Part shown: positions 13,001 to 42,205 of the stretch, in pieces
How positions within the stretch are numbered: the stretch's first letter is position 1
Layout: every line of letters begins with the position of its first letter
Assembly (NCBI GenBank): GCA_037013685.1
Contig: CM072889.1
Location: 14,083,976-14,147,975, forward strand
Reading direction: 5' to 3'
DNA length: 64,000 nt
DNA from: Acridotheres tristis
Lineage: Eukaryota; Chordata; Aves; Passeriformes; Sturnidae
Position numbers and translations under genes: made by a program
Notes under the pieces: generated by a model
The model's input: the letters and a program-made list of their open reading frames with translations, nothing else
Databases searched by the model: none
Told to the model about the DNA's origin: nothing

Positions 13001-14093
13001 AGGCCTTGTGATTGAATCACTGGTGCAATGTCTTTCTTTTGCACATCTCTCAGCAGTGTGCACCCTACCTGTCAGGACTTACAGAGCTAAATTTGTATAT
13101 GCTCAGCAGTCCAAGTCAGATACTTTATTGACTTTTTTTTCTGTTTGCAAGCCAAATTATAGGCATGCTAAGGTTTATGCCAGCCCTCAAACCTAGGAAA
13201 ACCTTTAGATGGTTTAGAAATACAAAATCTAATGGCTTAATGCTGATCAATCTTGGGGCTTTTCTTAGAATAAGCACTAGTAGTAGATAGATAAATGGTT
13301 TAAAAGTGCTTTGGCAGGGTAACTGTCAAGGAACGAAGCAAATGAACCTAAATTATGATGGGACTGCACAGTGTTGGCTTTGTTTTGCTAGAGCATTTTT
13401 ATTCCTGTGTGTAACATTTGTGTTGGTCAGTACTCAGCTATGAATACCTTAGTAAAGTGGTTTTACTTAAAGTGAGACTTTAAATGAATGAGGAAGAAGA
13501 AAGTAAACATGCAGTGCCTGGCACATACTTGTCTGGTACAGATTATAGCAATCTGTGGATCTCTTCGTGTAGCTTGTTTGAGCTGCAGGCAGAGTGCATT
13601 AAGATCAGTGCCTCCCACCACCTGAAATGGTAGAAACCTCTCTTTGAGCCAATTGTTGTGAACTGGAAAAATAAAACCACCCTGGCTTGGTAGTGTATGG
13701 GGAAAAAATGTCTTTGTGTGTTGTTTTCACACCAATGAGCCTTAACAAAGCTCAATTTTATAGCAAACTAGCTTCTCAGCCAAGTATTAAATTACCACTG
13801 ATGGTTCAAACTAACGAATGGTTAAAATGTCACTGGCACAGCCCAGGATGTGCTCTGTCCCCAGCTCGTTCTGCTGACAGCTCACAGCAGTGTGCTGTTG
13901 AATGTGTTAAAACCGTGTTCAGCTTGGGGAAGCAGCACTACCGGGGTGTGGTTCTCCAAAGCTCGAGCCTGTTTCCTGTGGTATCTCAGCTTCTGCTCTC
14001 TTAGAGCAGGCTGAAGCTGCAAGTGCAGACCCATTCAAGATTGCTGCTCCTAAACTTTAGGTTGTTACTCATCTTGAGCGCAGGAGGCTTCTT

Positions 14094-14120
14094 GGGGGGG
14101 GGACGGGGGACTGGGGGGGG
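14094..14120 (+). other. G-run cluster, possible G-quadruplex
   Basis: Three G runs of 9, 5 and 8 bases separated by two or three bases lie on the sense strand of MSN intron 1. The long runs can be divided to give four G tracts. Folding is inferred, not shown. Confidence 0.5.
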
Positions 14121-14911
14121 AATGTGTAAATCTTCCTATTGACTGTACTAATTGAAGGATAATATTAGAGTCAGATAGTTTTAGGACATTTAAGTGACTG
14201 TCAGTGGAGGAATTTTGCTGGCTCCAGCATGGGAACTTATTTTACTCTGCTAACAAAGATGTCTTAATAAGTGTCCTGTATAAATTATAGGGTTACTGAA
14301 GCAGTTTTATTTTAAATGTTAAGGTGTGATTTGTTCTAAATAGCTCTAAGAGCTATTTAGGCACAAGTTGCAAAGAGGTGCCACAGATGTTTCAGTTCTG
14401 TTTTCTGGTGCTCAGATATTTGGCCTTTAATCACCTATGCACATGACATCAGATAAGAACAGCTACTGTGCTTTGTCCATAAACAGTGGAGCAAAGACTA
14501 TTTTCTTTCATGGTAGCTGATACACTAATGCTGTAGGTGAACAGGAAATACTTCAAAGCTAACAAAATTTAAGGTATAACTTAATGGCTCATTTAATGTA
14601 ATATAATATAATACATTCTTATACCTGAATTTAGCTTATGGGCAGCTTTGCTCTCACTGGTGGCTGTGCTGGGCAAATCAGGTTTACAGGCCAGCACTCC
14701 TCCTGCTAGAAGAGTCTGCTTCCAAGTATAAGTAGCAAAGCTCTTTTGGGGAGCATTCAGCCCTTCTAGGAAGTGGCCAGATTCTTGTTTCACCAAAGCA
14801 CCATGAAAAATTAGCCCATTGTCAAGATCTAGGATTCAAAGAGAAGAATTTTTGGGAAGGTGTACACTAAGGGAACTTAGGGTATCTACATGCTGTTGAA
14901 AGCTGCTAATT

Positions 14912-14933
14912 AAAAAAAAAAAAAAAAAAAAAA
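14912..14933 (+). repeat. Poly-A tract (22 bases)
   Basis: An uninterrupted run of 22 A. No SINE or LINE body and no target-site duplication is recognisable next to it, so it is listed as a simple repeat. Confidence 0.9.
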
Positions 14934-16815
14934 GCTTAGTTCTTACGAGTTTAGGCCATTTGTGCTTTCCTTGCTGCTTTTGTGGGATGGTTTTGCCTTA
15001 GTTTGACATTGTGTCAGAAGGTTCAGAGGGCTTCAAAACCAACTTATTCCTGATATACTTGTTCACGGTATCTTTGTTCTAGTACTGTGTAAGTAGCATT
15101 CCTTTTGCATGAAACAGCTGGAACTTCAACTTCTGTGTACTTCAGCTTAGCTATGCTAAGCCTACCTTTAACCTTACAGAATTTTTAGCTTAACTTGAAA
15201 CAAGAAAACCTTTAGGTTTATCTCAAGAGGATCTCAAGTACAAAATGGTGGTGGGCCTAGTCTGAAGCAGATTTTCTGGGGAAGCTCAAAAAGTATTTGT
15301 TATAGTTAGTGGTCTCTTTGGCACTTAGCTAGATTGAACTAGCAGAACATTTCTTGCTTATTGGGAAAAAAACCTTGGTTCTAGTTCTTTTGCAGTCTGG
15401 TTTCTTAGTAAACGAGATGTGAAATCTGTACATATTTTTGGTAGAAATGCAGGAATCAGAACTGTCTGTGATCATATTGGTATTATGTGGTTCCTTGAAT
15501 ATTTCTCTGATTACTCTTGCTTTTTTGGTCTCCTAGTTAGCTTATAGTCCAAATATGACTTTGAGTTGTTCTTTAAGCTGTTCACAGTGTAATTCCCTCC
15601 ACCCCTCACCACTGGAAGCCTGGTGGAGTGTACTAATAGGATTGATTGCACTGAGGAGCAAAAAAATTAGGATTTGTTGATCTGAGATAAATGCCTGTTG
15701 GCAAGAGAGAACTGTTAATGCAAGGCCTATGTGCTGGGGTTTAGTGCATTGTAAATATCTTGGCTGTACCATTTCAAGCCTTGAATCTTTACTTTGATGG
15801 AAAAACATTTTAAATAAAGCTGTTTAATATGTACAGCTTGTGTTGAAAAATTGTGAAATATCTTTACCTTTTTCAGTTGATAGGCATGCAAATAGAATTG
15901 GATTTTCAGGCAGCTTGGTGTACTTGCAGACCTCACTTTCCCTGGTTAAGGCATTTGCTTTCAGGCCAGGACTGTTTCTATCTAGCCCCAAGCATCTAAA
16001 TCATGTTTCCCAGTGATTACCAGGAGTTTTGAATGGGATCAGCAGTGTTTTATTCTAGCATTTGAGGTGAAATGCTTCTGCTGTTTAACTTGCTGCATGA
16101 GAAGTGAAAGGTGTGTGTAGATCTTCCTGCTTCTGTGGGATGAAGCTGTGAACTCCCTTGCTGCAGTTCCTTGCCACTTTCATGCCACAAGTGAAAATGT
16201 GATGGTGAGACATTCCTGTCAAAATAGTTCATCATATAACATTTCTTCTGGAAGACCATTCATGATCTTGCATCTAAGGCTAGTATAGTAATGAGATCTT
16301 GATTGCAATTTTAAATAACACCTAAACAATTTCTGCCGTTTTTAGAAGTCTTTTATGTCCCTGAAAGAATTGGAAAGCAGTATTGGCAGCTCTACTGCTA
16401 TGGGAAGTGTTCTCATGTTCAGCATGCAGCCTTTTTGTCTTAGCCTGTAAGGGAGCCCTTGCATCCTGTCTGCTTCATACCCACAGCCCTGGAGCATGTC
16501 AGGGATTGTGCCTTATAACTTCTCCAAATACTCACAAAGGCTGAAAGTGTATTGTTATTATTGACCAGCCTTCTGTGGCAGACTGGGTTAATGCTTCTGG
16601 GAACTTCCTTGATGCTCACCCTTCAAACAAAAGGGTGTCTTCCTGTGTGCACCAAGTTTTGAAACATCTCTGCTTTTGTGAAAGACACCAGAATGTTCTA
16701 CTTTAGAAATTAAACTTTGTGAGATATAAATGACTCTCATGTGTGTCAGTACATGTGAATATTTGTAGGACCAGAGAGGATAAAAACACTGCAAAACACG
16801 AAAGTTATAGTCTAA

Positions 16816-32727
<15,912 letters not shown>

Positions 32728-35700
32728 ACTCTCCCCTGCACCTGCTGCCCTGCACTCTCTTCTCCCCTCTTTCCCATCCTCTCCCATCATTCACTCCTAA
32801 TCGTGCTATGCTGGAACCACTACAGAAGAGTGACCATGGTCTTATTTATCAAGTTTTGGGCAAATGCTGGAGTTAAGTGACAGAAGAAAGAATAGTAATT
32901 ATGTCTGCCTGGGGTGGCTTGGGAGAGCAAACATGGATTGGGGCAAATCTGAAGTTGTTTGGCTTGGGGTAAAGTCCTAGTGTTGGGTTTGCCCACTGAG
33001 GTAGCTGTGTTGCTGTCTTCTCCCATTGTGTGGGGAGACCAGCAGACACTTGTACTGGATTATGTACAGTCAAGAGCTGACAGTCTGACACTCTGCCTTC
33101 CTACTAACCTGTGCAAGCTTCAGGATTAAGCTTAGTGGCCAGGGTCTGAATTTCTAACTTAACCCAGAGTCTGAATCATGTTAGTTAAAAAGGAGAGACT
33201 GGAGCTTAGGAAGAAGGATTGAAGGTAAAATATGGACTTTCTCTCTAAAAGACCAAAGCTTTTGTCCTACAAAAATAAGCAGACCAAACAGATTCTGTGG
33301 TGTTCCTGCTGGTGTTACCGTTTGTTGTTTAATGATGGAGCTTTGAATTTCCTGATCACGAGGAGGCCTTTGGAGTATTTCCACTGATACAGTGTGATTT
33401 GAAGCCTCAAATTCCCTGCTTTCCAGAGGTTTTTCTCTGGTCAGTGGCTTTGTTCACTATCATTTGTCTGACTTCAATGTAACCAGTGAGGCAGAGTACA
33501 CTGCCTTTCTTTTTGGTTTTGCCAATGAAAATCTAAAGTGGGAGGTAGAAATGTAATAGACTAAAAATTATTGTAGCTGTATTTTCCCTTGCTGAACAGA
33601 TACTTTTCTAGTTACATGAACAAGATTTCAGGTTTTTCCATAAGAGGCCTTCTTAGCACATAGTTGTTGGTGCCTTATGACTGTGTATAGATCTACTGTA
33701 GCTCAGATACCTTTAGTTTAAACTAGATGCAATCATAAAAAGCGATCAGCAGCTGGGGACCAAAAACTGCTCTCATATTTGGTTCATGTACAAGACTGCA
33801 TCTGTCTTCCCTGGCTTCAAGCAGCATTTGAGGGGAGAGGATCCTGAGACACTTGTCCAATTGCTTTCTTAATCCTCACTAGCAGTCTGCCACATCCCTG
33901 GCTCAAGTGCTTTTCCTTCCCCAGAAGGATGTTTTGGCCTTTTGTAGCTGAGAGAACAGAAGGTTTTCTCTTAGAAATGGGATACAAATGGTTGTGAGAC
34001 TGGTCCTGAGAGCTGCTTGTGCCAGTTATTGTAATAACCATCACCTCCTGTCATCCAGGCTGCCCATGCTGTAGCTACCCAGAATCCTCCCTGCCATTTC
34101 TGTGGAGGAAATAGCCATGTATGCTCAGGGTTCAATTGGATGTTGCCTTGATCCCTCATAAAAGGAACTGTTAACCTTTAGGAGAGTCATCTTAAAAATG
34201 GGTTCCACCTAAAGTTTTCCCCTCCTTGGATTAGCCTGTCCCTATAGGAAGTCATTAGGCTAGCCTGGGATTTATGTTTTTGCCTAGCATAATCCCAAAT
34301 TTTGTGACTTGCTCAGTTTTGTTGATTCTCCCTTTGTATGATGTTACTGGTAATGGTGATAGAAGGAAAACATCTGAAAACTGGAGCATTTTCAGCTCCC
34401 TGGTGTATGAAAAAGGGCGAAGGGGAACTGTGCCAAAAAATAAATGTTCACGATAGTGTTAACAAACTGCAGTATTTCCCCAAGAATTCCTTGGGTGGCT
34501 GGAAACAACCTCACCAGTTCTGTGTTACTTTATTTTTTTGAAAGCAATGCAACTCTGTTTGGAGTTTCATACAAATACCAGCCAGCCTCTGTTAGAAGCA
34601 ACATGCCAACTTATGCTCTTAAACATCCAGGTGTGTCATATGGGAGCCCCCTTCTCTCCCCTGGACACAGAGTGCTTTTGGGGGGCACATGGCATGGTAA
34701 GCTTTGTGTTGGCCAAGAAAAATATGCCTCAGTACCATGAAAGTCACAAATGAAAGATTTCAGTTCAATTTGTCAGAAGGTATTTGTGTATTTCCTACTG
34801 AAGGCGGTTGGCATTGGCTCTGCACGAGTCTCATTACTGGGGAAAAGACAACCTTTAAACTTCTGTTTTGGTGCTTTAAAGCTGGTTCTCAGCTCTTCTG
34901 CTCTGTCCATGGCAACTATTGATGCATTTGAGGGGAGAAAAGCCTCTATCTAATATTTTAATGATTTCCTAACAAGCTGACGTATGGTGCCTGGAATATG
35001 TGTTCAAATAATAAACCAGTAAACCTTTCCTGCTTTGATGGGTCACACAACACTGCTGAGCTCTCATGTATTATGATGTTGGCATGACTTCTGTTTATAG
35101 GGTTTTTTTTAAACGTTCTAATTCCACACGGTCCAATAAAGGAATAGAACGGCTTGTGCCAGTGAGTCCACCTAACTCTTTGTAGTTGTTTCAGCCCTGC
35201 CTTCTTTTTAACCAGTATTATATTCCAGTGGTATCTAATGATATTTGATTTCAATATTTCTAGCTATGCACAATTAGAAAATATTAGTCAAGGGATGGAG
35301 GGTGTGTTTATTGTCCTCCTTCCCTTGGAATGTATACTGTATTATAAAGATGATATTTTGCAAGAAAACTAATGTAAGAAGCTTTCAGTATTATGGTGAG
35401 ATTTGTAGACACATTTTTTATTTGTTAGAATACAGTGAATTGTTCTTCCTCTTCATGTTCCAGTTTAATTGGATAACTACTCCTCTTGGGGGTGGGGGGA
35501 GGGAAGTACTTTATCACATGTTGCCTGGCTTATTTTTTCTTGTTTTATTTTTTGTTGCTGTAAATTATGTTGGAGGTTTTTGACCAGTTGTTTTACTGGA
35601 TTATAATAAAACATCAATTCCTTAAGGTTGTGGAGTAATTAATGGGTCCATGTGCTTATCTGCAGAGAGAACCTTGATTAAGACATGTTTTTCATGTTCA

Positions 35701-35765
35701 GAGGAGTTGTTAAAATCCATACCTTGTTCTTCCTGAAGTGCCAATAAAGTTCAGAGAAATTCAGC
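32728..35765 (+). other. MSN: MSN 3' untranslated region (inferred)
   Basis: About 3 kb with no further coding exon, ending near the AATAAA at 35743-35748, which is followed by a GT-containing stretch. An earlier AATAAA at 35605-35610 could give a slightly shorter form. AT-rich blocks and an AATAAA at 35132-35137 allow more alternatives. The end is inferred from signals only. Confidence 0.55.
35743..35748 (+). terminator. MSN: Probable MSN polyadenylation signal
   Basis: Canonical AATAAA about 3 kb after the stop codon, with TG-containing sequence 20-30 bases downstream. It is the last plus-strand AATAAA before the sequence becomes GC-richer and featureless. The AATAAA at 35605-35610 is the main alternative. 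Confidence 0.5.
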
Positions 35766-38700
35766 AGATTGTGTCCGGCTGGTTACTTAAGGTTTGCTTT
35801 AAGGCCAATGCTGTGTCTCGTAGCTGAGCAGATCTGCTTTGTGGTGCCCAGAGGTCAGCCTGGGAGCTCCCCTGCAAATAAGGAGATCTCACTTGCACTC
35901 TGAGAAGGAACTGCTTCAGTAACAGCCCTTTCCCCCTCCCCAGCCCCCACAGCTGCCCAGCAGGAGCCAGTGCTGGAACTGACACTTCTTTGTGGAGGCA
36001 CTGAGTATAAATATTCAACTTGCAATGGGCTGGCCGGATGGAGGGGATGGAGGTGCTGTGGGTGAGCTCCTGCTGTGCTGAGCCCATGCCTGTGTGCATC
36101 CAGGTTAGCCTGGAGAGGGTGGCTGAGCCTTGGTGCTGCTGCTTGCATGGACACCCTGCCAAATCTGAGCTGCCACCAGCCTGTACTGGGGATTTTGGCA
36201 CCATCTGCTTCACCACTGCCTTGCTGTGGCTGTCTGTCTCCCAGTGTCTTGGGATGGGTTCCAGAATGGAAGAGTGGCTGCTGCCACCTTTCTGCTAATG
36301 AACTGTGTGATCTTTATTTGCAGCTGCTTTCTTTGTGGTTGTGAAGAGGGGCCTCACAGAACCTCTGCCTAATCGTTGCTGCACTGCAGAATAAGGTGGA
36401 GATTTCATTGGAACAGGTTAGTGCTCAGACATCTGGTGCTGGGGAAGAGACCTGAACTTTTCTCTAAACCAAACATGAAGTGTGTAGCAATAATAGAGGC
36501 TTCTGCAATCCCCAGCAGGAATGGCTTGGATTCAGTTTCAACAGGTGAGTCTTTTTTTTATTGTTCCTTCCTGCCAGGATTCAAAAGACCTGACCACTGG
36601 AGGAATTGCATGTCTCCTTCAATGCTACAGCAGCCTTCAATTGAAGGTTGGTCTGGAATGGTAGATCCTGTTCTTGCTGTTTCTAGTGCCCTTGCTTCGC
36701 AATGGACATTACCTTAGAGGCTTGAGACTTAGTAATTTCCATTTAGGTTTTATCTGTATTCAATTCGTCTTTGAAGAAAGGGAAGTGTAAAGCCTTAAAG
36801 GCTGAAGGCTGCTTCTGTACAGGCCCATGTTAAAAAAATAGGAAAATCTTCATCACCCTATTCTTCTAGTTTGTTGTAAGGCATTCTGTAGTCTAGGATC
36901 AGAAATTTGCATTTAACCTCTAATTTTTGTAGACAGCTTCTGTTGGATTTGCTAGTCTCTCTGGGATATTTCAGATCCAGTTTAGGCTACATCTATATAT
37001 GTTTGGGGCCCAGGTGCTTTTGTCTGTGGGACAGGGGCAGACTGGAGCATGAAAGGTTCTCAGAAGGCTGGGGGACTAGAAACACTCTGCAACGTTGCTT
37101 TATTAAGCAGTGCAATTTATTAAGAACACTAAAGAAAAGTCAAAGTAATTCTGTAGATTAAAATATTGAGTTCAATCTGTTTTGGTAGATTAAGGCATTT
37201 GGCCTGAGATGCACTGACTTCAAGTAGGACAAGGTAACTGCAGAAATAAGACTCTGATTGCTTACTCTTTCTAAAGCAGGGAATTGGAAGGGCATAGTCT
37301 CCAAATTCTGATTTGTTTTGATGCAGACAAGCCCTGTAGGAATTTCTCTAGTTAGATAAACAGCTTATTAGTTTCTTGCTCAGGATAATATGTTTGGAGG
37401 GAAGCACAAGCATTTTTCCAGCATCCTAAGCTTGATAATGCAATGTACAGGCTAAGGTATGATAATTGTAGGCACTCATATGGCAGCTGTTTGAGCACCT
37501 ACAAAGACAGAGTGCAATGAGAAAGCAGAGAGCACTCGAGGCATGGCTCGTTTGCCCTGAACCATCAGTGTGGCTGTTCTGTTCCCTGCCAGCTTTGCAG
37601 CTGTGCATAACTCAGCCTTGGCTATATAGTTTAAATGTCTTCTACCAGGGCATAGAATCTCAGAGCATGTGACAACTGGCAGAGAACAGAATTCCTCTGT
37701 GACTGATGTTAAGCCATAACTGTTGCATATCCTTATGCAGATTGGTGCCACATGTGATGTTCATGTCTCCCTTGCAGAAAAACAACTTCTGTAAGAAAAA
37801 TGTCCCTTCCCTGGAAATGTTCAAGGCCAGGTTGGATGAGGCCCTGAGCAATTTGGTCTGGTGGCATCCTTGCCCATGGGCAGGGGATTGGAACTAGATA
37901 ATCTTAATCCCTTCCAACCCAGAGCATTCTGTAAAAAAAAGATCTGGGCCTCAATATATGAAATGCTAGGCTGAGGCTGGCTTTTGTCTTGCAGATTTGC
38001 AGTTCTAAGTGCAGTTTGTAGACAAGGGAGCAGGTTTCTGTGTCTGAACAATGCCTAAATGAGTATCTAGCTCCAGATGATGGGTGTCTAAACATTAATA
38101 GTAGTTCCAGATGGAGCTTTTCAGGACAGGTGCCAGGATAAGGGGTATAGTGAAAAGTAGAAGAACGAATGAGGAGATATTAGAGAAAAAGTAATGCTGA
38201 AACTGCAAAAAGCAATACTGGATGCTTGTGGAAGGGACTGCACCTTCAGCTTCTGGTCAGAATGCACTTGCTCATAGCAGGTATTAATACCAATCTTTCT
38301 GGTGACCAGAGCTAATTTAAAAATTATAAGCCCCCATGATTGCTATAGCCTGTAGTTTTGCATCATCCTTTAACGAAATGCAGGTTGGGATTGGTCTTGA
38401 GTCAACAAGTTTGACTGAAAGGGGTGTGAAATAAACTGCTCTTGAGCTGGGAGATTATGGTGAAGGCTGTCTATACCCCACAAGCAGCACTATTGCACTC
38501 CCATCCATCTTTGAATCATCCTTGACTGGATGCTTGAAGGAGAAGCATGTGCAAGCGAAGGTCTTGGCTGGGGCACTGTAACTTCTTAGTGGCCTTCACC
38601 CAGCCAGGCAGCAGCTGCTTTGTCAGAAGTGGCTGCTGTCCAGAGCCCTGTTGTGAATTCATTTCTTGTTGCAGTGTCAGCCCATCTCTGATTGCAGGTC

Positions 38701-41700
38701 TGCCCTCCTGCTTCCAGTGGTGAGAATATGGCTCTTGCTCCTTTTGTTTGTGTCATTCTTGGAAGATTGCTGGATATCTAGGGAAGGTTAGAATGGGGCA
38801 AACAGTTTTGTTTGAGAGATGTAAAAACTAAGGCACATTTACAGGCTTCTCCCCAAGCCCCAGCCTCTGAGGCAGCATCTGAGACTCGAGCTCACTTGGT
38901 GTGTGCACTTTGTCCCAGATCTGTGCTCAGTGCATCTCTTTCGAGGCAGCAGAAGCACTCTGTCTGGGCTTGTGGGCTTGTAGAAAACCAAACCAGTACA
39001 AGTTGTTTTGTTTGCTTTTATTAGCAACTTGCTCTGGAACAGGAAAGGTGGTTAATGGGTTTTTAAAGTGACAGTGGGAAAGGTGAATATTAGTTTTGTT
39101 CAGTGCTTTAGTTCTATGTCAGCAAGTAGCCCATATCTGCTTCCCTACAGGAGTGTTTTGAGGCAGCAGGCTTGGTAGGAGGGGAGAGATAAGCTGGTCT
39201 TGCTTTTCCAATTAATGAAGGCTGGCTTCCGGAAATCTTTATTATTCCCAGGTCTGTGTGCCTGCTGCTCTGACTGCAATCCCTGAGACTTCCCCCATGG
39301 GAACAGCACAAGCTTGGCTCTATCTACACCTGAATAGAGCCAGGGCAGCTCTGCTTGCTGGCAAGACACTCTAGCAGTGGTCAGAGGAGCTGGGTTTGGT
39401 ATCTCAAAAATCTAAGTATGCTTCTCACTGTGGAGGGCTGCAAAGGTGTTGTGTAACTTCTGCTTGGATTAGGCCAGTGCTGATTTCAGTGTTTGCTTCC
39501 TTGTGCAGAAATTGAGGCTCAGGTGGAGTTAAGGGCAGCTCATAGGTGCTTTGGCTATTTGCATGAGAGTCCCTAGGCTGGGGGGAGGGAGGACCACATT
39601 GTTTGGTGTGTGGTACAGAAGATATTGGACAACTCATTTCAAGCTAGAAAACCACTTCCTTACCAGCATGTGCCAACACATGACTGGGTGTGTGGGCATT
39701 GCCACTGCACTGACAGAGTGTGGCCTGCTGGCAAGGAGCTGGGGAGCTGGGGTGCAGTGTGCCTGTGTGCACTGTGTGCTGGGAAGTTCGTTTCTGCCAA
39801 ACCATATTTCAAATACAGCTGTGTCTGGCTGCTCATAAAATACGTGCTGACCTGTGAAGCAAAATTTTGAGGTTTTTTTTCCCCCCAAAGCAATGGTATT
39901 TTTTCTTAGTTGGTTTTTTGGTTTCTGTTTTTTTAGTTGGCTGGTTTGGTTTTTTGTGGGAGGGGTGGTTATTTGAAAAGCTTTCTATTTTTGTGGCTGT
40001 AGCTAAATGAACAATGATTTACTCTGGAAAGGAGATCTTGCTTCTGCCCTTTCTCAGTGTTTCAAAGACCTTAAAACAGGCTATCCAAAATCTGTAAGGG
40101 CCTGATTGTTTCCTGCCCCAGCAGAATTGTTTTGCTTTCACCAAGAGCAGTTGTTCCCTTTGCTGCACCTCATCTCCCTGACTTCCCTCTCTGCACTGGC
40201 CTCTCTTCCATCAGGTGACATTGACCTGTCACTTGCTGTGCTCTGAGTTCCTGGCAGGGAGAGGAGCCAGTGCCAGACAAACACACAAATGTCCTTGCTG
40301 TGAAAACTGCTGTGCATATATCTAATGTATCTCTCTCAACTCAAGGTTTACTGGAGAGATAAGATGCTTTGTGGTTTGTATGTGCTGTGGCCCCTCTCCT
40401 TGTGTCTTTCACAACAAACCTTGTTTTATTTCCATGGAAATGACTGAGACAGAACTGGGCTGGCTGCTGCATCTCTGTAGTGCCTGAAAAGCAAAGGCAG
40501 AACTAGCCACAGTTACTCAGCTGCAGAGGCTGCACAGAGTGGTTTTAAGTTTGGGGGTGAGATGGAGCTCAACAATTTGGCTTTGAAGTCTGAAGCATTT
40601 GGGGCAGCTTGTAGGAAAGAACAAACAACCTGGAAAAGTTGACTTGAGAGTTTTTTTGTTTATTTTTAATCCTTTATGCATTGCTCATGAATTTGTCTCC
40701 AACTGGAGCTGTCTGAGGGGTGTGTTTGAATGCTTGAACACTTGCCTTTGAACTGAAGAATACATTTCTCTCCCAGCTTATGGAAAATACTTGCATTCCT
40801 TAATGTCTTAGATGCTTTTTTCAGAAAGTTTAAGCACTCCTTTCCAACCCTTCCAACCTGAAAGCTTTGTGTGGAAAATTCTCATTTTGAGGCAAAAAGC
40901 CAAAACTTTCTGGTTATCTTCAGAACTATGAATCCACCAAGTGTGTGTGTGTGTTGAGGCAGACATTTTCTATCTTATGCTGTAGTTTTTCCCCTGTACA
41001 GATTGATTAGAGAGTCCAGTATCAACATTTTTTTGCTTATACTGGTTACCAACATGTTACTGAATTAAAAAAAAAAAACTTGATTAAAGCACACATCCTA
41101 CCAAATGGTAAGCTGTTAATTTGGTGGAAGGAACCATTCAGGCTCTTGAGGTGAAAGCTGTTCCCTAACTCCACAGGAACTGAGACTCTCTTTGCTGTTG
41201 TATTTTTGGCCCTTGGGTTCATATTAATTTTTGCTGTAGAGGAGGGTAGACTAAACCAGTGACTGTGTTTCTGGGAATAAATTAAGAGTTTTCTTCTGCA
41301 ACACTTCAAAGCTTAGTAACATGGATTATCAGATGGCATGAAATGAATGACAGTTATCTGCACCTTTATGGTACTTTTCAGCAGAGAGTTTAGCAAATGA
41401 GCAGCTAAGTGTTGCTGCTTCTCACCACTATCATGTGAAGTAAGTGAATATTCACATTTTAGAGATGGGAGCCTGCTGTATTGGGTAATACAATGTGGCT
41501 GGATGCCATCGAGAGTAGAATTCGTGTGTCTTGCTTTCACTCTATTGCTGTAGGAGCTGTGTGCCCCTCTCCTCAAGGCAGCAGTCATTGGCACTCCTGC
41601 CTCTCTGTTCTTCCAGCCCTCAACTTGCAACTCCTTGTATGATTAGACATCACAATGGACATTTCTCCTGAAATTGGATTTAGTTCTGGCTCCTAAAAGG

Positions 41701-41830
41701 GAAGTCTGTAAGTAGAACAAAAAAAAAAAGTGAGCATTTCTCAGAAACTGGAATGTGGAGGTGATGTTGCTGTGCTTCAACCAATTCCCATGCCCTGATG
41801 GGCTGGATTGCAGCACGATCCAAGCACAAT
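35766..41830. other. Intergenic region between MSN and the ferredoxin gene
   Basis: About 6 kb. Apart from one CR1 3' end (37808-37935) and a TG microsatellite near 40940-40953, nothing is identifiable. A good splice-donor-like sequence (acaggtgagt) at 36541-36550 could belong to an unknown noncoding transcript, but no paired exon was found. Confidence 0.7.
37808..37935 (+). repeat. CR1 LINE 3'-end fragment
   Basis: Plus-strand landmarks are 'ttcaaggccaggttggatga', 'cccatgggcaggggattgga' and 'cccttccaacccagagcatt', the standard end of avian CR1. It is truncated at its 5' end. Confidence 0.9.
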
Positions 41831-41950
41831 CCCTTTGTCCATCCTTCCTTCCTGCTTCTCCTCGCTCCTCCCTCCCCCTCCCTCCACCCCAAGGGAGGCT
41901 GTCCTACTCTTCTTTTTTTTTTTCTTTTTCTTTCCTTCCCCCCATCCTCC
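41831..41950. repeat. Polypyrimidine/polypurine tract upstream of ferredoxin gene
   Basis: Nearly continuous C/T on the plus strand in two runs (about 41841-41892 and 41909-41950) broken by a short purine stretch at 41891-41897. It ends seven bases before the TATA-like box at 41958. Such tracts can adopt triplex DNA and often lie in promoters; a role here is inference. Confidence 0.7.
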
Positions 41951-41957
41951 CCAGCTG

Positions 41958-41963
41958 TATAAG
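41958..41963 (+). promoter_or_regulatory. TATA-like box of the adrenodoxin-type gene
   Basis: TATAAG lies 75 bases before the start codon at 42033, which would place transcription start near 41988-41993 and give a 5'UTR of about 40 bases. The surrounding promoter is not CpG-rich, consistent with regulated rather than housekeeping expression. I saw no clear SF-1 (NR5A1) half-site nearby. The start site is inferred. Confidence 0.5.
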
Positions 41964-42032
41964 TCCCTAATCAAGCTGTCCTTGCATCAAAGGCCAGCTC
42001 AGGGGACACAGAGAGGGGCCCAGAGCAGGAGG

Positions 42033-42205
42033 ATGGCTCACGGCATCTTGGGGCTCATGCGGCCCTTGGGGAGCCGACTGAACGCCAGCAAAATTCGCCT
42101 CCTTCTTCTCTGTGGTGTGACTGAGCAGCACCACAGCCCAGCAAAGTGGTCAGAAAGAGGCTTCAGCTCCACACAGGGGCTCCAGGATGGCCCTGGGGAA
42201 TCAAG
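42033..42205 (+). CDS. FDX1-like: Ferredoxin exon 1: mitochondrial targeting presequence
   Basis: Residues 1-57 and two bases of Ser58. It starts [20 protein letters not shown], with arginines and hydroxylated residues and no acidic residue in the first 30. RGFSST at 42-47 resembles an R-x-[FY]|S mitochondrial processing site. The start ATG has A at -3 and G at +4. The exon ends TCA-AG before gtgagt, and joining to exon 2 regenerates SSSEDQ, the expected mature N-terminus. This junction is the main proof of the exon. Confidence 0.88.

Noticed and set aside
35761..36216. 151-codon minus-strand open frame just past the MSN polyadenylation signal
   Set aside because: GC-rich stretch with overlapping frames on both strands, no known protein pattern and no promoter evidence.
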